Assembly (NCBI GenBank): GCA_018296165.2
Contig: JACKQL020000108.1
Span: 97,588 to 161,587 of the forward strand
Source: Termitomyces sp. T153
Lineage: Eukaryota > Basidiomycota > Agaricomycetes > Agaricales > Lyophyllaceae
Reading direction: 5' to 3'
DNA: 64,000 nucleotides
Shown here: positions 1-12,956 of the stretch, in pieces
Layout: every line of letters begins with the position of its first letter
Numbering within the stretch: the stretch's first letter is position 1
Made by a program: the position numbers and the translations under genes
Notes under the pieces: generated by a model
The model's input: the letters and a program-made list of their open reading frames with translations, nothing else
Told to the model about the DNA's origin: nothing
Databases searched by the model: none

Positions 1-243
1 ATTTCAACTTTCAACTCGCGTGAAGCTGATAAACAACGACGTGACACGTGCGCCAAGTACCTGTGCGTTCTTCGGAATACACTCTATTTAGTTAAAGTTT
101 ACGTTCTTGCTGCACCGTGAGTGTTGAACGTAAGTGAATTAACAAGTGCATATTAGTGTCGTTGACAAGCTAGAGATGACTTAACAGCCATCATCCATCA
201 ATCCATCATCGCGCCTTTCATTGAAGAATTGCTCACAGTACAG

Positions 244-1520
244 ATGATTGTGAACACCTTTACTTTCGATGTTCTTCTAGCGTGCTTGTTCCCAATTGCT
301 CTTTTCGCTGCTTCCCTGAGAATCAGCGGGTCATGGACAAATTTTCTGGATTTTTTCAGACTCAAATTTCGTAAACCCTCCTACGAGCCGTTCTCCCTCA
401 ATAGAGCCTATCAGTCATATTCAAACTATCAGCGTCTGGCCACATCGGAGATCGCTAGTCGACGTACGACATACAACACTCTTGGTCGAGGTCACAGACG
501 TTTGGGTAACACCCTTGGATACCCAGAAAAGCTTGATAGGCTGAAGCTTGTCACGGATATGAATGTGATAATTACCGAGAGGATTGCAGAGCTTGCAGCT
601 GCTGAATTCAATCTTGGTAAACCAGGTGTTGGTAGTGAGGATATTGGAAGAGTACGGGAGTCACTCAAGCATTTTATTCGTGATTGGAGTATCGATGGTG
701 CCACGGAGCGCGAAAGAATATTTCAACCAATTCTCAACGTTCTGGGAGTCGTTGACGAGAGCGAACGATCGGGAAAACGCGTCCTAGTGCCAGGGTCTGG
801 GTTGGGAAGATTGGCTTGGGAGATTTCACGACTAGGTATGGACATAGCAACATTTGTGACCGAGCAAACTCTAAAGAAATGTTTTTAGGATACAATACAA
901 CAGCTAATGAACTATCCTTCTTCATGAACTTGGCCTTTAGATTTCTGCTCTCACCAGAAACGACTACAACGACCAACGAGCATACGCTTCGCCCTTATGC
1001 TCACTGGTTCTCGCATCAACGATCAAACGAATCTCTTTTTCGCGCTATTCACTTTCCAGACGCCATTCCTCGCCTGAGCCCGACTTTCCATCATGTCGAG
1101 GCCGACTTTCTCACGCTGAAACCCCCCTCCGACATTCCTCCTAAATTCGTATGGTCAAAGTCTGATCCCGCCCTTCTTGAGGTAGGGTATGACTACATCG
1201 TCACCCTCTTTTTCATCGATACTTCCCTGAACGTGCTCGCCACAATGGAACACATCTATAACCTCCTCCGTCCAGGTGGCACGTGGATTAATTTGGGTCC
1301 GTTACTTTGGACTTCCGGGGGGTACGCAAAGATCGAGTTGAGCCTGAACGAAGTCATCCGCGCTGCGGAGGAGATTGGATTCGTAGTCCACGATGGAGAC
1401 GTTACTGCCGGAGACCTTTTTGCGAGACGGACAGTGGAGTGCGAATACACAGGTGATACAGACGCTATGATGCGGTGGATTTACAAAGCGGAGTTTTGGG
1501 TCGCAACAAAGCCCAAGTGA
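244..1520 (+). CDS. Carnosine N-methyltransferase-like (N2227 family) protein, copy 1
   Basis: Two exons, 244-835 and 889-1520, joined across a 53-nt GT-AG intron (GTATGG...TTTTAG), giving 407 residues. The join makes a glycine that continues the glycine-rich SAM-binding motif VLVPGSGLGRLAWE (near residues 180-195) into GYNTTANELSFFMNLAF, the family's next block. The later motifs YDYIVTLFFIDT and LLRPGGTWINLGPLLW are hallmarks of the N2227 / carnosine N-methyltransferase fold (SAM-dependent methylation of carnosine or related dipeptides in characterised members). The first ~28 residues are hydrophobic, suggesting a membrane anchor or signal segment that the paralogue at 43.3-45.2 kb lacks. 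The start is the first in-frame ATG (244); an in-frame TTG lies 15 bases upstream. No stop or frameshift seen. Substrate is not inferable. Confident in family and intron. Confidence 0.85.
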
Positions 1521-3650
1521 CGCTGACTTCCGGCTGCCTGCTACCGCCAAGGTATATTGCCGCCAACGTCACTATTGTCTCTTGTCTTACTATATGACAC
1601 CTCCGCTATAATAGAATCATTCACCACTACAATAGAATCATTCACCACAACACACCCTCACGCGCGTCTACACATGACCCCTCTATTGATAACGAAACGA
1701 ACATCCCCATCAGTTCTCCTCAACTCACCGCTGGGAGCGGCTTTACATGAGCGGTTACAAAAAATCCAGCATGCTGGTCTCCTCGTCCCAGGCTCACTCC
1801 GGAATTTGTCATGACCCAGTTTGGCAATCCAGGGAAGTCATTTGGCAGGCTTTGGGGTAAGTTTTATATTTTGCTACACAATCTTGAATGCGGATTAGCT
1901 TATTTGGTGGTTCCTATCTCGCTAGGGTATGAATTAAGCAGGGGCAAGCTGACGAAGAGCTGACTTTGTGAAAATATGTAGTGATCGTTAATTGTTCATG
2001 ATTATGAAAGCTTGTTATATTACGATGAGGCAGGGATCGAGACATTGGTTTCTATCCTGGAACTGTGCACAATTGAAAAGTGCATCAAGAAGTCATGCCG
2101 ATATTCCAAATTGCTCGGCTATAACTGTAATGATGCTCATGGGACAATACTTCAAAATCTGTGTACTCATCTGAATGGAGGGTACTACAAGGTGCATTAC
2201 ATGGAGTGAGCATGAATTATAGACCGATTGCCCGTTGATTCGGCATACAATGCCGAGATACTGATTAGATCACTCTTTCTCTTCCACCTGGGTCACTGGG
2301 TCAACTTGGGTCACTGGAAATCAAGGCTTGATTTCAGGTGTAATAATGATATTGCTTACTTACTACTTCTAGTATTCATCGAGTTCTTGTCACGGTGCTT
2401 CACACCTTCCTTGGTTGGCTTCGGTGACTTCTGCTGACCGTGTGTCAATTTGAGCACAGTAATACATGAAACACTACGAAAGAGTCTTTTTGTGATGGTA
2501 CACACTGTGATAGCTGTAACTCAGTGTGTCAGTACTTGATAGAGTTATAAAGTCGATGAAAAATCCACAATCAATATCTTAATCTCTCCCAGATATTTAT
2601 TTATAGACAAGGCATCGGACATGGAGCGTAAATCGTGCCTCTCAGTTATTTCCAATCTGACGCAAATTTTGACAGTAATAATGACCTCGGCCTCGGCAAG
2701 AGTTTCAATTGAATGTAAAAATGCGTCCAGATCTACAACAGAAAGATCAGACAAGAGATCCATGGCATCCTCATCCTGATCTGATCTTTCATTTGCTTTA
2801 TTTACGTGCCATCTCCTTTTGTCAGACAACGATGTGGAACAAGATGAATGGGTTTTTGTAAACGCATTGGAGGCTGGGTTAAAATCAGACGGGTTAATGT
2901 AAATCAGCATTTGCCGCACTTATGATGCTTAGGCTCTGGGGGGTCTATTTTACAAGGGTCTATCTAAGAAGTATACGCGTTATGACGCGTTGTGAGAACA
3001 AAAAACATGAAATCTAAATTTTGTAACATCCTAACACTGCATACTTGTTTGCTGTTCCACATGAGAAGATCTCTACTAGTATCAATATTCCGTCAAGTTC
3101 GAGGGGCGGTCAAAGTTGAATAAACGACGAGGACGCAATACAATGGGATATATACAGTGGGAAGTAGCATAACTTGAATGGCATGTGTTAGACCTTAGGA
3201 TATATTTTAGTCGAAGGAGATTTCCAGCCATCTCAGAAAGCCTGCAAAGCATCTGTTGGGTCAATAGCTTCGACTTACAAGAGCATCGAACTTTCACCTG
3301 ATCATCACAACACCTCAACACCTGATGGTTTTTCAGAAGCTCAAATTCTGCGTGCTGCGCCCAACTTTGAGTACAACTAATCAGATACATGGCCGAGTTC
3401 GTCATTATAGTCTCCATCGTCCCAACCTGCCACGTTCAGTCATGAGTACCCCTGAAACTTTCTATCAATGGCTGTCAATCATCCATATATCATCGATGGC
3501 CGGGTTCAGCGCTGTCATTAAATTTCTGTCAGCCCGGAAGTGGGAATCCTTTCCCAATGGTAGGTGTACAAATGGATGAATGTCCGAGCAACTGGCTAGG
3601 ACGTGATTTCTCCCCCTATCTCTTCTTCACTGTTGACTAATCTTCAAAAC
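1521..3650. other. Intergenic DNA, no gene recognised
   Basis: No convincing gene. A 124-codon open frame on the minus strand (2545-2919) has no recognisable motif and no intron-exon context. About 40 bases at 1849-1888 resemble 16567-16605 just past the F-box/LRR relic (shared core GGCTTTGGGGTAAG), possibly an old relic of the same family. A plus-strand frame at 3442-3570 ends at a plausible donor (GGTAGG) but its product is not recognised. Confidence 0.4.
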
Positions 3651-5135
3651 ATGTCAGATCCAAGTCTGGAGCCTGACATCTTCCCGATGTTGGTGGACCT
3701 TTTGACAATGAAGAATATACATACTGACTTTCAGATGGTGCTACAGCCTTTCCGCTTCTGTAACTATTTGTGCAGGTATCAAGTACTCGAGCTGATTTTT
3801 TTCCCCTCTTGCAGCTGCTTGGAGTTCTATTCAACTATGGCAAGATGGTCCGTGAACCAAGTCATACTACACTAATTCTCCACTTTTAGGTCTATTCGGA
3901 GCATTGTCAGTCCAAGTCTACTTCTACACTCTCGCATTTCCCAAGGACAGGATGGTTCTCAAGGCACTAGGTTAAGACCTGCTGTCTTTCATTCCTACAT
4001 CTCACCCACATCTGGTCTTGTTTTTGTAGTTTTCTCGACCTATTTGTTGGATATGATCCATACTGTGTTTGTAACTTACTTAGCCTGGTTTGTCTTCATT
4101 ATAATTGTGCAACTTTTCACTTTCAATTTCGAATTATCTTCCAGGAACTTCTATGTTACCAGCTGGGGAAATTTGACTACCTTTGAATCCCCACTTTGGG
4201 CCTCCTGTATTCTCTCACCTTTGTCTGGATTAGGTACTGCATTGCATATTTTGCCGCATTGTGCTGAAATTCCTCTACAGTCACACTTCTTGTCCAGTTT
4301 TTCTTTGCCTGGCGAATATGGGTTCTAGCAAGTTCGTCATCTCGCTGTATAGCTGTTATTGAGGGTATTATATCCTTCGTGAGTCCTATGTCACAATAAT
4401 CTCATAGCCTGTAATAATTTCATTTACAGACTAGTATGGCATCCTTCGCTATGTCGATAGTTTATGGGGTCACAGTATATTATCGCATCTGTCTTTTTGA
4501 AGGATTTTCATAAATTGCAATGGTTAGCTTGGTCAAAGTTTCTTGACCCTTCCGGACACAAACCTTCGCAATGTCTCGCTCATTGTGCGTACTTAACTCG
4601 AGATTGAAGTTTAGTCTGGCCTCATTATGGAAATCTAGGTATCGTTGATGACCAGCATCATTTGTGACTTTTTAATCACCCTGACGCTGGTTATACAGGT
4701 CTGCCATACCCGAATATACTAGGTGCAAAAACACTGACTCAAATACAGCTCAGGTCCAAGCAGGGCTCTGTCTTTGTCAAAGATGTACTACACCGTGCTA
4801 CTCGCCTGGCTTTGGAGACAGGTGCCTTGACGTGTGCAATTGCCGTTGTAGAGTTAATCTTCTTCACGAAACAGGTCGGGGAGTACTATCTACTTCCGTG
4901 AGCAAACCGTTCTTCTGTTCTTTTCATTGCGGTTGAGCCACGACGGAGCAGATTCGTGATAAGCGGGAAAATATATTCAAACTCTCTCATGGCGTCGTTA
5001 AATTCTCGAGCACCCATCTTCAGAAATAGACACGCTTCGGATGATGAGGTGCTGCAAGCTTCATACAGGACCGGCATCGACTTTGTTAATTTGACTTCCT
5101 CTACCTCTGAGTCAGAAAGGCAGGTCCCAACTTGA
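3651..5135 (+). CDS. DUF6534-type seven-helix membrane protein
   Basis: A many-exon gene reconstructed by phase: exons 3815-3839, 3890-3970, 4030-4087, 4145-4233, 4281-4378, 4430-4474, 4528-4584, 4639-4698, 4749-4897 and 4952-5135, with introns of 47-59 nt and every junction in frame. The product shows the DUF6534 order: GVLFNYGLFGALSVQVY, FPKDRMVLKAL, TVFVTYLAWNFYV, a helix with LLVQFFFAWRIWVL, then SIICDFLITLTLV, LRSKQG, a helix with LTCAIAVVELIFF, and the family tail GKIYSNSLMASLNSR. It is predicted to be an integral membrane protein of unknown function. The first exon is uncertain: ATG 3651 with a donor near 3693 fits, but a microexon is possible. The intron at 3840-3889 has a GC donor (GCAAGA). 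No lesion found. Confidence 0.72.
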
Positions 5136-6235
5136 ATACCAATACCAATTCTGTTTTACAATACATTGTTGGGTCGACCACACTTTACTCTACTATATAA
5201 GGAAGTCAAGAATTTCTAGAAGTGCACTGAGCATTGATCCATAACTCATGTCCAGGAAATCACTGACACGATTTTGTATGTCTATGATGAGCCACAATCC
5301 AACCAAGCTTTGGTGTCGTGGAATATCCTACAAAATTGTATGATGTATCCCCGGGTTGGACTGTGGGGAAGAAATGTATGGGACCACCATTAATGTCAAG
5401 TACAATCAACATCAAAATGTGAGTATCTTGCAATCGTGGCCCGATACCAACATAGGCTTCCCCACTAAGAGTCAACTTTCTATTGGTCTTCTAAAATTTC
5501 GATAAGATGCATGTACAAACTACTTTTTAGTCAATAATGTCTCGCTCACGAAGCGTGCTCAGCTCAAGATTAACGCCATACAGTCCAGATACTATTGATT
5601 AGTTGACCGTTTGATGTCGTTCAACTCTGGACTACCTGAATGTTCTTGCTTTCAGCCCTGAGAATCTGGTGCTACTTCATGTACCTTGGAATCGGGATTC
5701 AGGAGCCCAATGCCTTAACTAATGATGTCAAGGATATCGCGGGAGGTGACATGCGACGAAATGAGGAAGTCGAGGACGGGGAAAGACTTGGATTGACCCT
5801 GAATATCTCCAGGATGTCTTAAGTGGTTCAAAAAATTAGACTTTGACCTCCTTTATGTCAACATCTAGGTACATATAGTTTAGTCGATTATACACGGACT
5901 GAGGATGAGACACTTACTATGTATGTGTGCATCTAGCTTTGACTGTTCGGATTCTAATACTTTTGCCATGGCTAATGCTTGGAACAGATGATGCATATGT
6001 CAAGAAAGAAGCACAAATAAAGAAGTGGACTTCCTCAAGTTAACGCTGTATCGTGTTTGAATCGGCAAGAAGTCGGACATTCGGCATAGATGTAGGGGCT
6101 CATAGACAACATACAACGAAACTTCACATTGCTTTATATACTGTATTGTCAATACAACAGAGTCAGACTCGATTCGAGCTTCGGCATGGACGTCTGAATG
6201 GATCCATTGCGCTAATTGTATAGTTTGTATAGTTC
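5136..6235. other. Intergenic DNA, weak duplicate of DUF6534 exon
   Basis: No gene recognised. Around 5539-5600 the sequence resembles the exon-intron boundary at 4571-4625 of the neighbouring DUF6534 gene (shared AATGTCTCGCTCA), so a decayed partial duplicate is possible. The 60-codon frame at 5640-5822 has no motif. Confidence 0.3.
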
Positions 6236-6919
6236 TTAATCTGTCACATCGCGAAGATACTCACCTTTGACGAACCTCCAAGTATGGAACTGAACCGTCG
6301 CGTGGCTCCAGAGCTCTACCAAAGTCCCATTGGTCGTGGAGCCACCGTAAAGATCCACATTGAACGACGTTCCAGGCACGAGGATCCCTGAAAGATGAAA
6401 CTCAGCTTTCAGATCTTCGACGACATGACGCGTAAAATCAACTCACTCTAATACCGTAGAGTTTGTTTCGTTTGGAACGATCTCCCATGGCACAGCAGAG
6501 ATAACACCCTGAAGAGGAGCACCATCCTTGAGGTTCGATGGCTGAGTTAAGCCTAGGTATTTGCCATTGAAGATGTCGCGGATGGTCCATTGATTTAAGT
6601 TCTCGAACCGTTCAAGCATCCACTATCGAATGTCAGCCCACAATTCTGCTGCCGGTGACGATATACATCGACTTGCCCTCTGGTTGTTTGATCCATTTTG
6701 TACCCAACCGGACACTATAAGTGTGCCATTAGCTTGTTGACAAAATTTCTCGATGGGGATAGCGAAATATAACCTACCAGTAGTCCCATCTGTGCCAGAG
6801 ACGTTAAGCGCAGTGCCGGACGTGATGTTGATGAGGGGTATATGGTAAAGGGTTGGATAGACATGGTGAATTGGTTTGGTATACCCCAGGAATGGGGGTT
6901 GAAATATGTTCTTGGGTAC
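6236..6919 (-). pseudogene. Ricin-B-type beta-trefoil lectin gene, probably broken
   Basis: Minus-strand exons 6778-6919, 6677-6714, 6447-6622 and 6236-6387. The product carries beta-trefoil lectin motifs: LINITSGTALNVSG, the QxW-type NNQRWMLE, IRDIFNGKYLGL, VPWEIVPNE and, in the last exon, NVDLYGGSTTNGT and FHTWRFVKG. These are sugar-binding repeats of secreted or cytosolic fungal lectins; there is no toxin A-chain. The intron at 6623-6676 uses a GC donor (GCAAGT). The junction between exons 6447-6622 and 6236-6387 does not preserve frame with any visible splice pair, so a one- or two-base indel or a missed exon is likely. No start codon is evident before 6919, where the sequence abuts an acceptor-like TAG. 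It ends at TAA 6236-6238. Confidence 0.6.
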
Positions 6920-8176
6920 CTACATGTTGCGCATGGGCTTCAACACTGATGTGTCGTAGGATCTGCTTCTTGTGAGGGTATCTAGTGCTTATCTGGTATC
7001 AACTTCAATCGTATTTTTATGAAGTAACCTTCTTACTGGTTCTTGGGAAATTTTCAAGATGTGACCATCTCTGACAGATCCGGTGCTGTGGGATAGACAT
7101 TGACCTTTTAGCGTCGCACTCACATTAGATTATGCAATCCTCCCTCTGTCACGCCTTTTACGAGGGGCTTCTTGATCTGAGGCTGGGTATATGATCCATG
7201 CTTCACAATAGCTGGCCTTAGTGTTATGTGCAGTCAGTCCTATCACCCGGTTTCAACAGTCCGTGCCTGCAAGTAGTGATGTGCCACTGGCTCACATTCA
7301 AGGCGACGGCAGCACAAACATGTAATAACTAATCGGAATAGACAATCCGATAAGGACCAGATCAAAAAATAGTATCGAGTGGAGAGCTTGGTATAAACCT
7401 AAGACAATTGATACCTGTCAAGCGGAATTCTGTCATCTGATGAGCTTATTCTCGGAGGCCCTGGGTGTGCCAGGCCCGGCCTGGTCAGAAGTCTGTCACG
7501 GACCATAAAAAACCGTTTTGAAATCGTGGCGGAAAAGTCACCAGCCAAGCAAATGATCCGAATAACAGTCGGATTTTGGCCTGATTGGCAGTTCAACAAA
7601 AAAATTTCACTTTTCGATATGGATAAGTATCTGTTTCTCGATTGAGAAGATCTACCAACATGACATGTCACTTACAAACCGGTGCCTTCGAGAAACCACC
7701 GTTAGCCATGGGTTCTGCAATCGAAGCCAGCTACTCTCCTACCACTTCGTTCTCAGCATCAGGATCACCCAGCCCCTAGTTCGCCCTGGATACGATTAAC
7801 AAAATAAACGACACGGAAGATCGTCCGTCACTTACAACCCATGTCCAGCGCAGCCTCACGATCCAACGCTCAACAGCCTCCGCTCAGGAAGTATCAGAAT
7901 TATCTAGTAGCATATAGCGCGTGAAAACCGCTCCTTGGTAGCGTAATTTACATCCTATATGATATTCAGCTATTCAGGCGTCGAGTATACACGGGACCTC
8001 GAGAGCTGGGATCGGTGACGATTGTCGAAAATGAAAATGTCTCTTGAGATTATACAATTGCACATGTGACGGGAGGATCGAGTACAGATTTGTGAGACGA
8101 GATCGAAGGAGTATCCGCTGGCTCTTCCTTTGATACCCGATGTTGAGAGTCGACGCGGATTGTGTTAGCGCTAGCG
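6920..8176. other. Intergenic DNA
   Basis: No gene recognised on either strand. Open frames (for example 7399-7671 minus) lack motifs. A GC-rich palindrome-like run near 7465-7490 (AGGCCC...GGCCTG) resembles one at 39130-39150. Confidence 0.35.
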
Positions 8177-8643
8177 TTACATATGTATGTACGTACTTAG
8201 TTCGAGCAGAGTTTTACGGCTTGTTATTTTGTGCATGTATACTTGAGATGTAGGAGTATGACTGGAGCATATGCTGTACCATCTCTGATACGATCCTCAC
8301 GATGCAGTTTTCTCAGAGATCTTGTTACTTTGGTTGAAACGAGATCGAGCCCGATCTGTGAAGGAAACATCACTCACCACCAAATTCTATTCACGCGGAT
8401 GCAGGGATCATGCCAACGGTTCTCACAGAGACCACAGCAAACACAGGCGAGTACCCTCACGATATGAAATTGCCAAGAATAGTGATGGTGGCAGTGCAAA
8501 TGAGAAGATTTGGCGAATAGTTACCTAATGGAGGATGGATGCTGGCCATGAGCACGACGCTCGAGCGACATCAACCCTGCGAGTTCTGCGACCATGAGCT
8601 CGTCTGATACGCAGCGGGCCCAGATTATGTTCCATCTCTACAC
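8177..8643 (+). repeat. Direct repeat, left copy: ATG13 promoter plus first 17 codons
   Basis: This ~467-bp stretch recurs in the same orientation at 63468-63926. Shared landmarks in order: a TTCGAGCAGAGTTT block, a GGAGTATGACT block, GGAGGATGGATGCTGGCC, and the ATG13 start region. It covers about 417 bases upstream of the ATG13 start and its first ~17 codons, so it probably contains the ATG13 promoter and 5' UTR. Similarity stops inside codon 18. Confidence 0.85.
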
Positions 8644-10687
8644 CAAGCTCTTCAACGTCGTCGGCGAGGCACGCAACACCAGCCCCTCATCTGCACAGAA
8701 GCTTGATAAATGGGTTCGTCGTGAAGCTATCTATTTCACTGACTTGGTATCGAAAACAGGCTTTGTAGTTTAATATGGAGAACCCTGACTCTGAGCTACT
8801 CACCAAGGACAATCGGGAGCTGTACAAGGCTGAGCCCCCGCCGGGGCTGGAGATCCAGGTGCTGCTGACGGTCCCGGCACTGGGACACAACGAGGTGCTG
8901 GTGCACCTGCCGCCCAACTCGTCGCGTGTGCGGATCCAGCCGGTCCCACGCTTTGTGCTGCTTGAGACATTCGTTCTTGACGTTGTCCCCGGACCCCCGG
9001 CTGATGTGCCGCTTGCGACTATCTATAAACATTGTATTCTTCTTTTCCGCAGTTTGTTTACGCTGTTGAGGGTGCTGCCTGCGTGGAAGCTGTACAAACG
9101 CCTGCGGAGACGCGTGGCGAGTCTTGGTATCACACTGCGAGTGCGCTCTGGCAATGACTCTGATGTCCTTTCTCTCACTAGTGAGTCATGTCCCTGACTG
9201 TAATATGCGTGACTCATTTTTATGCAGACGCGGAATCCAGGACACACACGTTCCCTGCGCTGCCGCATCCGATGGGCTCGTTCACGCTGTCGACGACGTA
9301 TCTCGCCCATCCCGCATTCCAGCTCGACGAACTCGAGTCACTCCTCTCGTCACGCTTTCTCTCGCAGGACCAGCGCCCGTTCACACCAACTCTTGCACGA
9401 GCCTCTGCCGCCTCTTCCTCGTCGCCATCGCCTCCGCGCCAGCCCTCGTCTCTCCCACGCTCATCACTGGGCAAGCTGCACACTGGTACACGTGCTCAAG
9501 TCCTCAAACAGCCCGACTCCTCCACGTCCTCTCTCTCCCCCTCCAGCTCATTCTACACCTCTGAAGCCCAACAGCCCCGGCCTCGATACCCCTTCCCCTT
9601 CAAATCGAACACTGTCTCCTCCACCGCTTTCCCCACCGTCTCACCGTCTGCCTCCGGTCACCCATCGAGCCTCACAACCCGTATTCCACAGCACGAGCGC
9701 GAGCGCGTCGCAAGTCTCCCACACACCCCCGATCCAACCTCACAATCGCATTCTCCAGCAGGACGCACGGGGCCTATACCGCTCCACCCTCGCCAGACAT
9801 CGCTCTCCCGTCCCGAGGACCCCGCCGTAAGCACCAGCACAAGCACCAGCTCCACATCCGCACCTGGCATGCGTAAGCGCTACTCGAGCTCTTTCGGACA
9901 CCGCTACGCCACGCCGTCTTCGCCGTCATCACCATCGATGCCGACGTCTTCACCATCTACTGCGCGTCCTGCGCCTATCAACACGTCCCCGCGCCCTTTA
10001 TCACCCTCGCCTTCATCACCCTCGTTCCCGCGTCCTATCCCCCGACGTACAGACAGCACAGGTGGAAACGGGAGATCATCGATTGGGAATAGAGTACGCA
10101 CGGACGATGAGGATATATCAGCGTTCGTGCAGGATATTGACATGCGCAAGCCGTTAGTGGGTGGGCGTGGGCGTGAGTGCAGGGCCGAGAGTGATAGAGA
10201 TCAGGAGCTGGTAACAGTGCTCCAGCAACAGCAGCCGAAACAAATGAGCACTCAGTCCAAGTCAGGTTCTTCCACGAATCTTGAGGCTGAGCTTTCGTCT
10301 TCTGAGCACGCACACGCACATCCCCAATCTCCGCCAGAAAGGCAAGTACTCACCACCGAAGCCGAGATTGACGCGCGTCTTTCAAAGATGAACGAGGCAT
10401 TTTTGACGAGTTTGGAGGGGCTTGGGAGTGGTGCGTCTGGGGTCACGGGTGGGAGTGGACGATGGAGGCAGTGGGCGCGTGGGCGGCAAACTATGAGTGC
10501 GGGCAGCACGGGTTGGAGTGGGATGCCGCAGGGGGTGCTTGTGCGTCAGGGATCGCAGGAGGTTGTCGGTAGGATGGAGATGGATGGGGACGAGGGTCGG
10601 GATGCTCAGAGTGGGGGTGGATTGGATTCGGGGATGGGGATCAGGGGGGTTGGAGCTGGAGGCGGTGGAGGGCGGTTTAAGTTCTAA
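8594..10687 (+). CDS. ATG13: Autophagy-related protein 13
   Basis: Exons 8594-8713, 8769-9180 and 9228-10687 join in frame across introns of 55 and 47 nt, giving 663 residues. The first ~210 residues match an Atg13 HORMA domain (IMFHLYTKLFNVVGEARN, FNMENPDSELL, RFVLLETFVLDV, RVLPAWKLYKRL, ESRTHTFPALPH). The rest is a long Ser/Pro-rich disordered tail with RKRYSSSFGHRY, seen in basidiomycete Atg13, and a glycine-rich C-terminus. In yeast Atg13 is the regulatory subunit of the Atg1 kinase complex, binding Atg1 and Atg17 to start autophagosome formation under TORC1 control. No stop or frameshift is visible, so this copy is probably functional. Codon use is GC-rich, unlike the AT-rich block to its right. 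Its promoter and 5' end are duplicated at the far end of the window. Confidence 0.88.
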
Positions 10688-11759
10688 GTTTTATGCTTCT
10701 TGGTTTTTCTGGGACGTTATATATCGTATACCCCCCCCTCATATTCAACTCATTCTCTCCTAATCCTTATCATCGAGTCTAGTCTTAACTCTTCTTTCAG
10801 GTTATAGTTTCATGATAGTAGGAATCGCCCAGAGCCAAATTTCTATATCCAAATCCAGCGCCAGACTTTAATCATCATACAGGACGCACGCTCTTTGGTT
10901 GATGCATGCGAAATTTTTGGAAGTGGAAAGGTTCGGTGAGAGGTTCAGGTCTACCTACGATGCGAGGGGTGTTCCGCCGATTCGAAGAAAAAAAAAGATT
11001 TTCACTCACAATGTCAAACAGCACGGATCGAATACGCTGCTTCTCATTTGCCAGCGTTAAGTCGCCCGAATCATTTGTGAGGGTGGGTGGGTACATCTCA
11101 ATACATCGATACATGTAGACCTAGACCCACGCATCAACCGCGATAATAGGAACAATGTTGGTAAGAACAAAACGCGGTAGTTGTTTTGAGTGAAAGTGAC
11201 CATAGGAGCTGTAGTGCTTGAGCCAACCGAGTGTTGGTGTGGGGTGGTTCTGTTGATACATGTCTACCGACCCACCCAGAGAAAAATATAACAAGAAATC
11301 TGGTATGTCAACTGATGCTTTTCGTTTGTATTTTCCTTTCAAGAATTTCTGATGAGACTTAAGGCCTAAGTAGTGCTACCAAAATACGATAAATCTTACA
11401 GAGTCATTAACACTGATGTCAAAGAGGTTCAAGGGTTGAATGCCACCAAAGTGTTAGTTGGTTATCATATCGCACAGCCTCAAGAACATGCTGCGTGGCG
11501 CCATCTTGGGCACCATTGGTTCCAACATGATATGCAAGACAATGCCAGAACCGACCAGGGTCATTGGATGGATTGCGGGGGAGCAATATTTTCTACGGTG
11601 GTTTGATTGCGCCCATGGAGTAGTGACCGGAGAACTAACCAGACACCAAAACACTCCGTAGGTAGGTAGGTAGGTAGCTTACCCGCGAGGATCACGCATG
11701 AAGATTGATCGCATAAATTTCAAGTTACATTCTTTTTGAAGGCGGGAAACAACAAGTAT
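10688..11759. other. Intergenic DNA with a short GTAG microsatellite
   Basis: No gene recognised between ATG13 and the xylanase relic. A perfect five-unit GTAG repeat lies at 11658-11677. Open frames at 11373-11606 (plus) and 11121-11342 (minus) show no motif. Confidence 0.4.
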
Positions 11760-12909
11760 ACACGAATCGTATGCAGGCTTCTTGACGAGGTTCTGTATTT
11801 TTGTATTTAAATTGATCAGAAAGACTACCAAAACTAGATCAATGGGAAAGAGCACTTACCGCGTCCCATGGACAAGCAGCACCTTGACCATTGAAAGTGC
11901 CGGGAACCCAGGAGTACTAGAACGACGTTTAACATTATTGGTTGTTATTTTATTGGAATTTTACTGACTTTGTCAGTGTAGTCTCAGATGGTAACGCCGA
12001 CACAACTAGTGACCGCTTTGCAAGCCGCGATGACAGTTTGATAATCCTTCTGTTGTTGTTCCCGAAGCGCAGCGGTCTCAGGCAGTGTCATGCGAATGTC
12101 TAGTTCGGTAATGGCAGCCTCTACACCAAGGGCCGCAAATTGTTCCAAATTAGTTTGAGTAGTAGTGGGGACTTCGTCAATGATCAAATGATCTTGTACA
12201 CCGATGCCGTCAATGGGCACTCTAGATGATTTCAGAGATTTGACGGGATCGGTCATAGCCGTCGATTTGGCGCCAGTTCCTTCAATGTTGTAGTCATTGA
12301 TCTAATACATGAATGTTAGAAAATATGTAAATTGGAAGCAAGGAGACACCATACATAAAGTTTCGCATCGGGATCCGCAACGCGGGCTGCCTGGAGGGCA
12401 ACATGGACGAACTATTCTCTCATAGTGTCCTAGAACACATCAGATTGCCATGTACCATCGTCGTTGAAGTGTTCCTGAAGGATCTTCAGTATAGTCATGC
12501 ACATGGACAAACTTGATGCTCACCATTGATTACATCCCAGCTATCTTCGAGAAACTAAGGTTAGTAAAATCATGGATTAGATGAGAAGGGGCAATTACAT
12601 CTGAAGATGAAAGTTCAGGCAAAGTTTCACTTGGTATAGGAAACCCTCACATTTGTCCTTTATAGTGACTGACGAGAGTCCCACAGTGATTAGCGACAAT
12701 GCTTGTGATTTTCAACACCTCCAGAAGTGACCCAGCTGGGCAGCTGATTGTGCCATACACAAGTGTGTCCTGGAAATGTAAATGTGGTGTATTTCAGCCA
12801 TATATAGATAATACTCACCTCGGACAATTTGACCGTTCTTTTGGGCTAATGTGACAATAGTGTCACCATTGGTGAAATTGAACGTGCCCCAAGAAGGCTC
12901 TGTAGCATC
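11760..12909 (-). pseudogene. GH10 endo-1,4-beta-xylanase pseudogene
   Basis: Minus-strand exon blocks match glycoside hydrolase family 10 in order: DATEPSWGTFNF, RGHTCVWHNQLPSWV, SWDVIN (before the acid/base Glu), LYINDYNIEGTGAKS, the nucleophile motif AITELDIRM, DYTDK, and YSWVPGTFNGQG. Living members are secreted enzymes cutting the xylan backbone. The gene is dead: TAG stops at 12430-12432 and 12412-12414 interrupt the exon before LYINDYN, a TGA at 11984-11986 replaces the tryptophan of the TIWDYTDK motif, and the tail after NLVKKPAY is off-family. The N-terminal part (signal peptide, NSMKW block) is missing upstream of 12909. Introns of 45-60 nt remain recognisable, so decay is recent enough to trace. 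Confidence 0.82.
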
Positions 12910-12956
12910 CTATAGAGAATCAGCGGCTCCCAAAAATAAGTAATCCTTGGTTCGTA

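Noticed and set aside
6241..6264. Terminal intron in the lectin gene (GTGAGT...ACAG)
   Set aside because: Only 24 nt, too short to splice; reading through gives an in-frame stop at 6236-6238.
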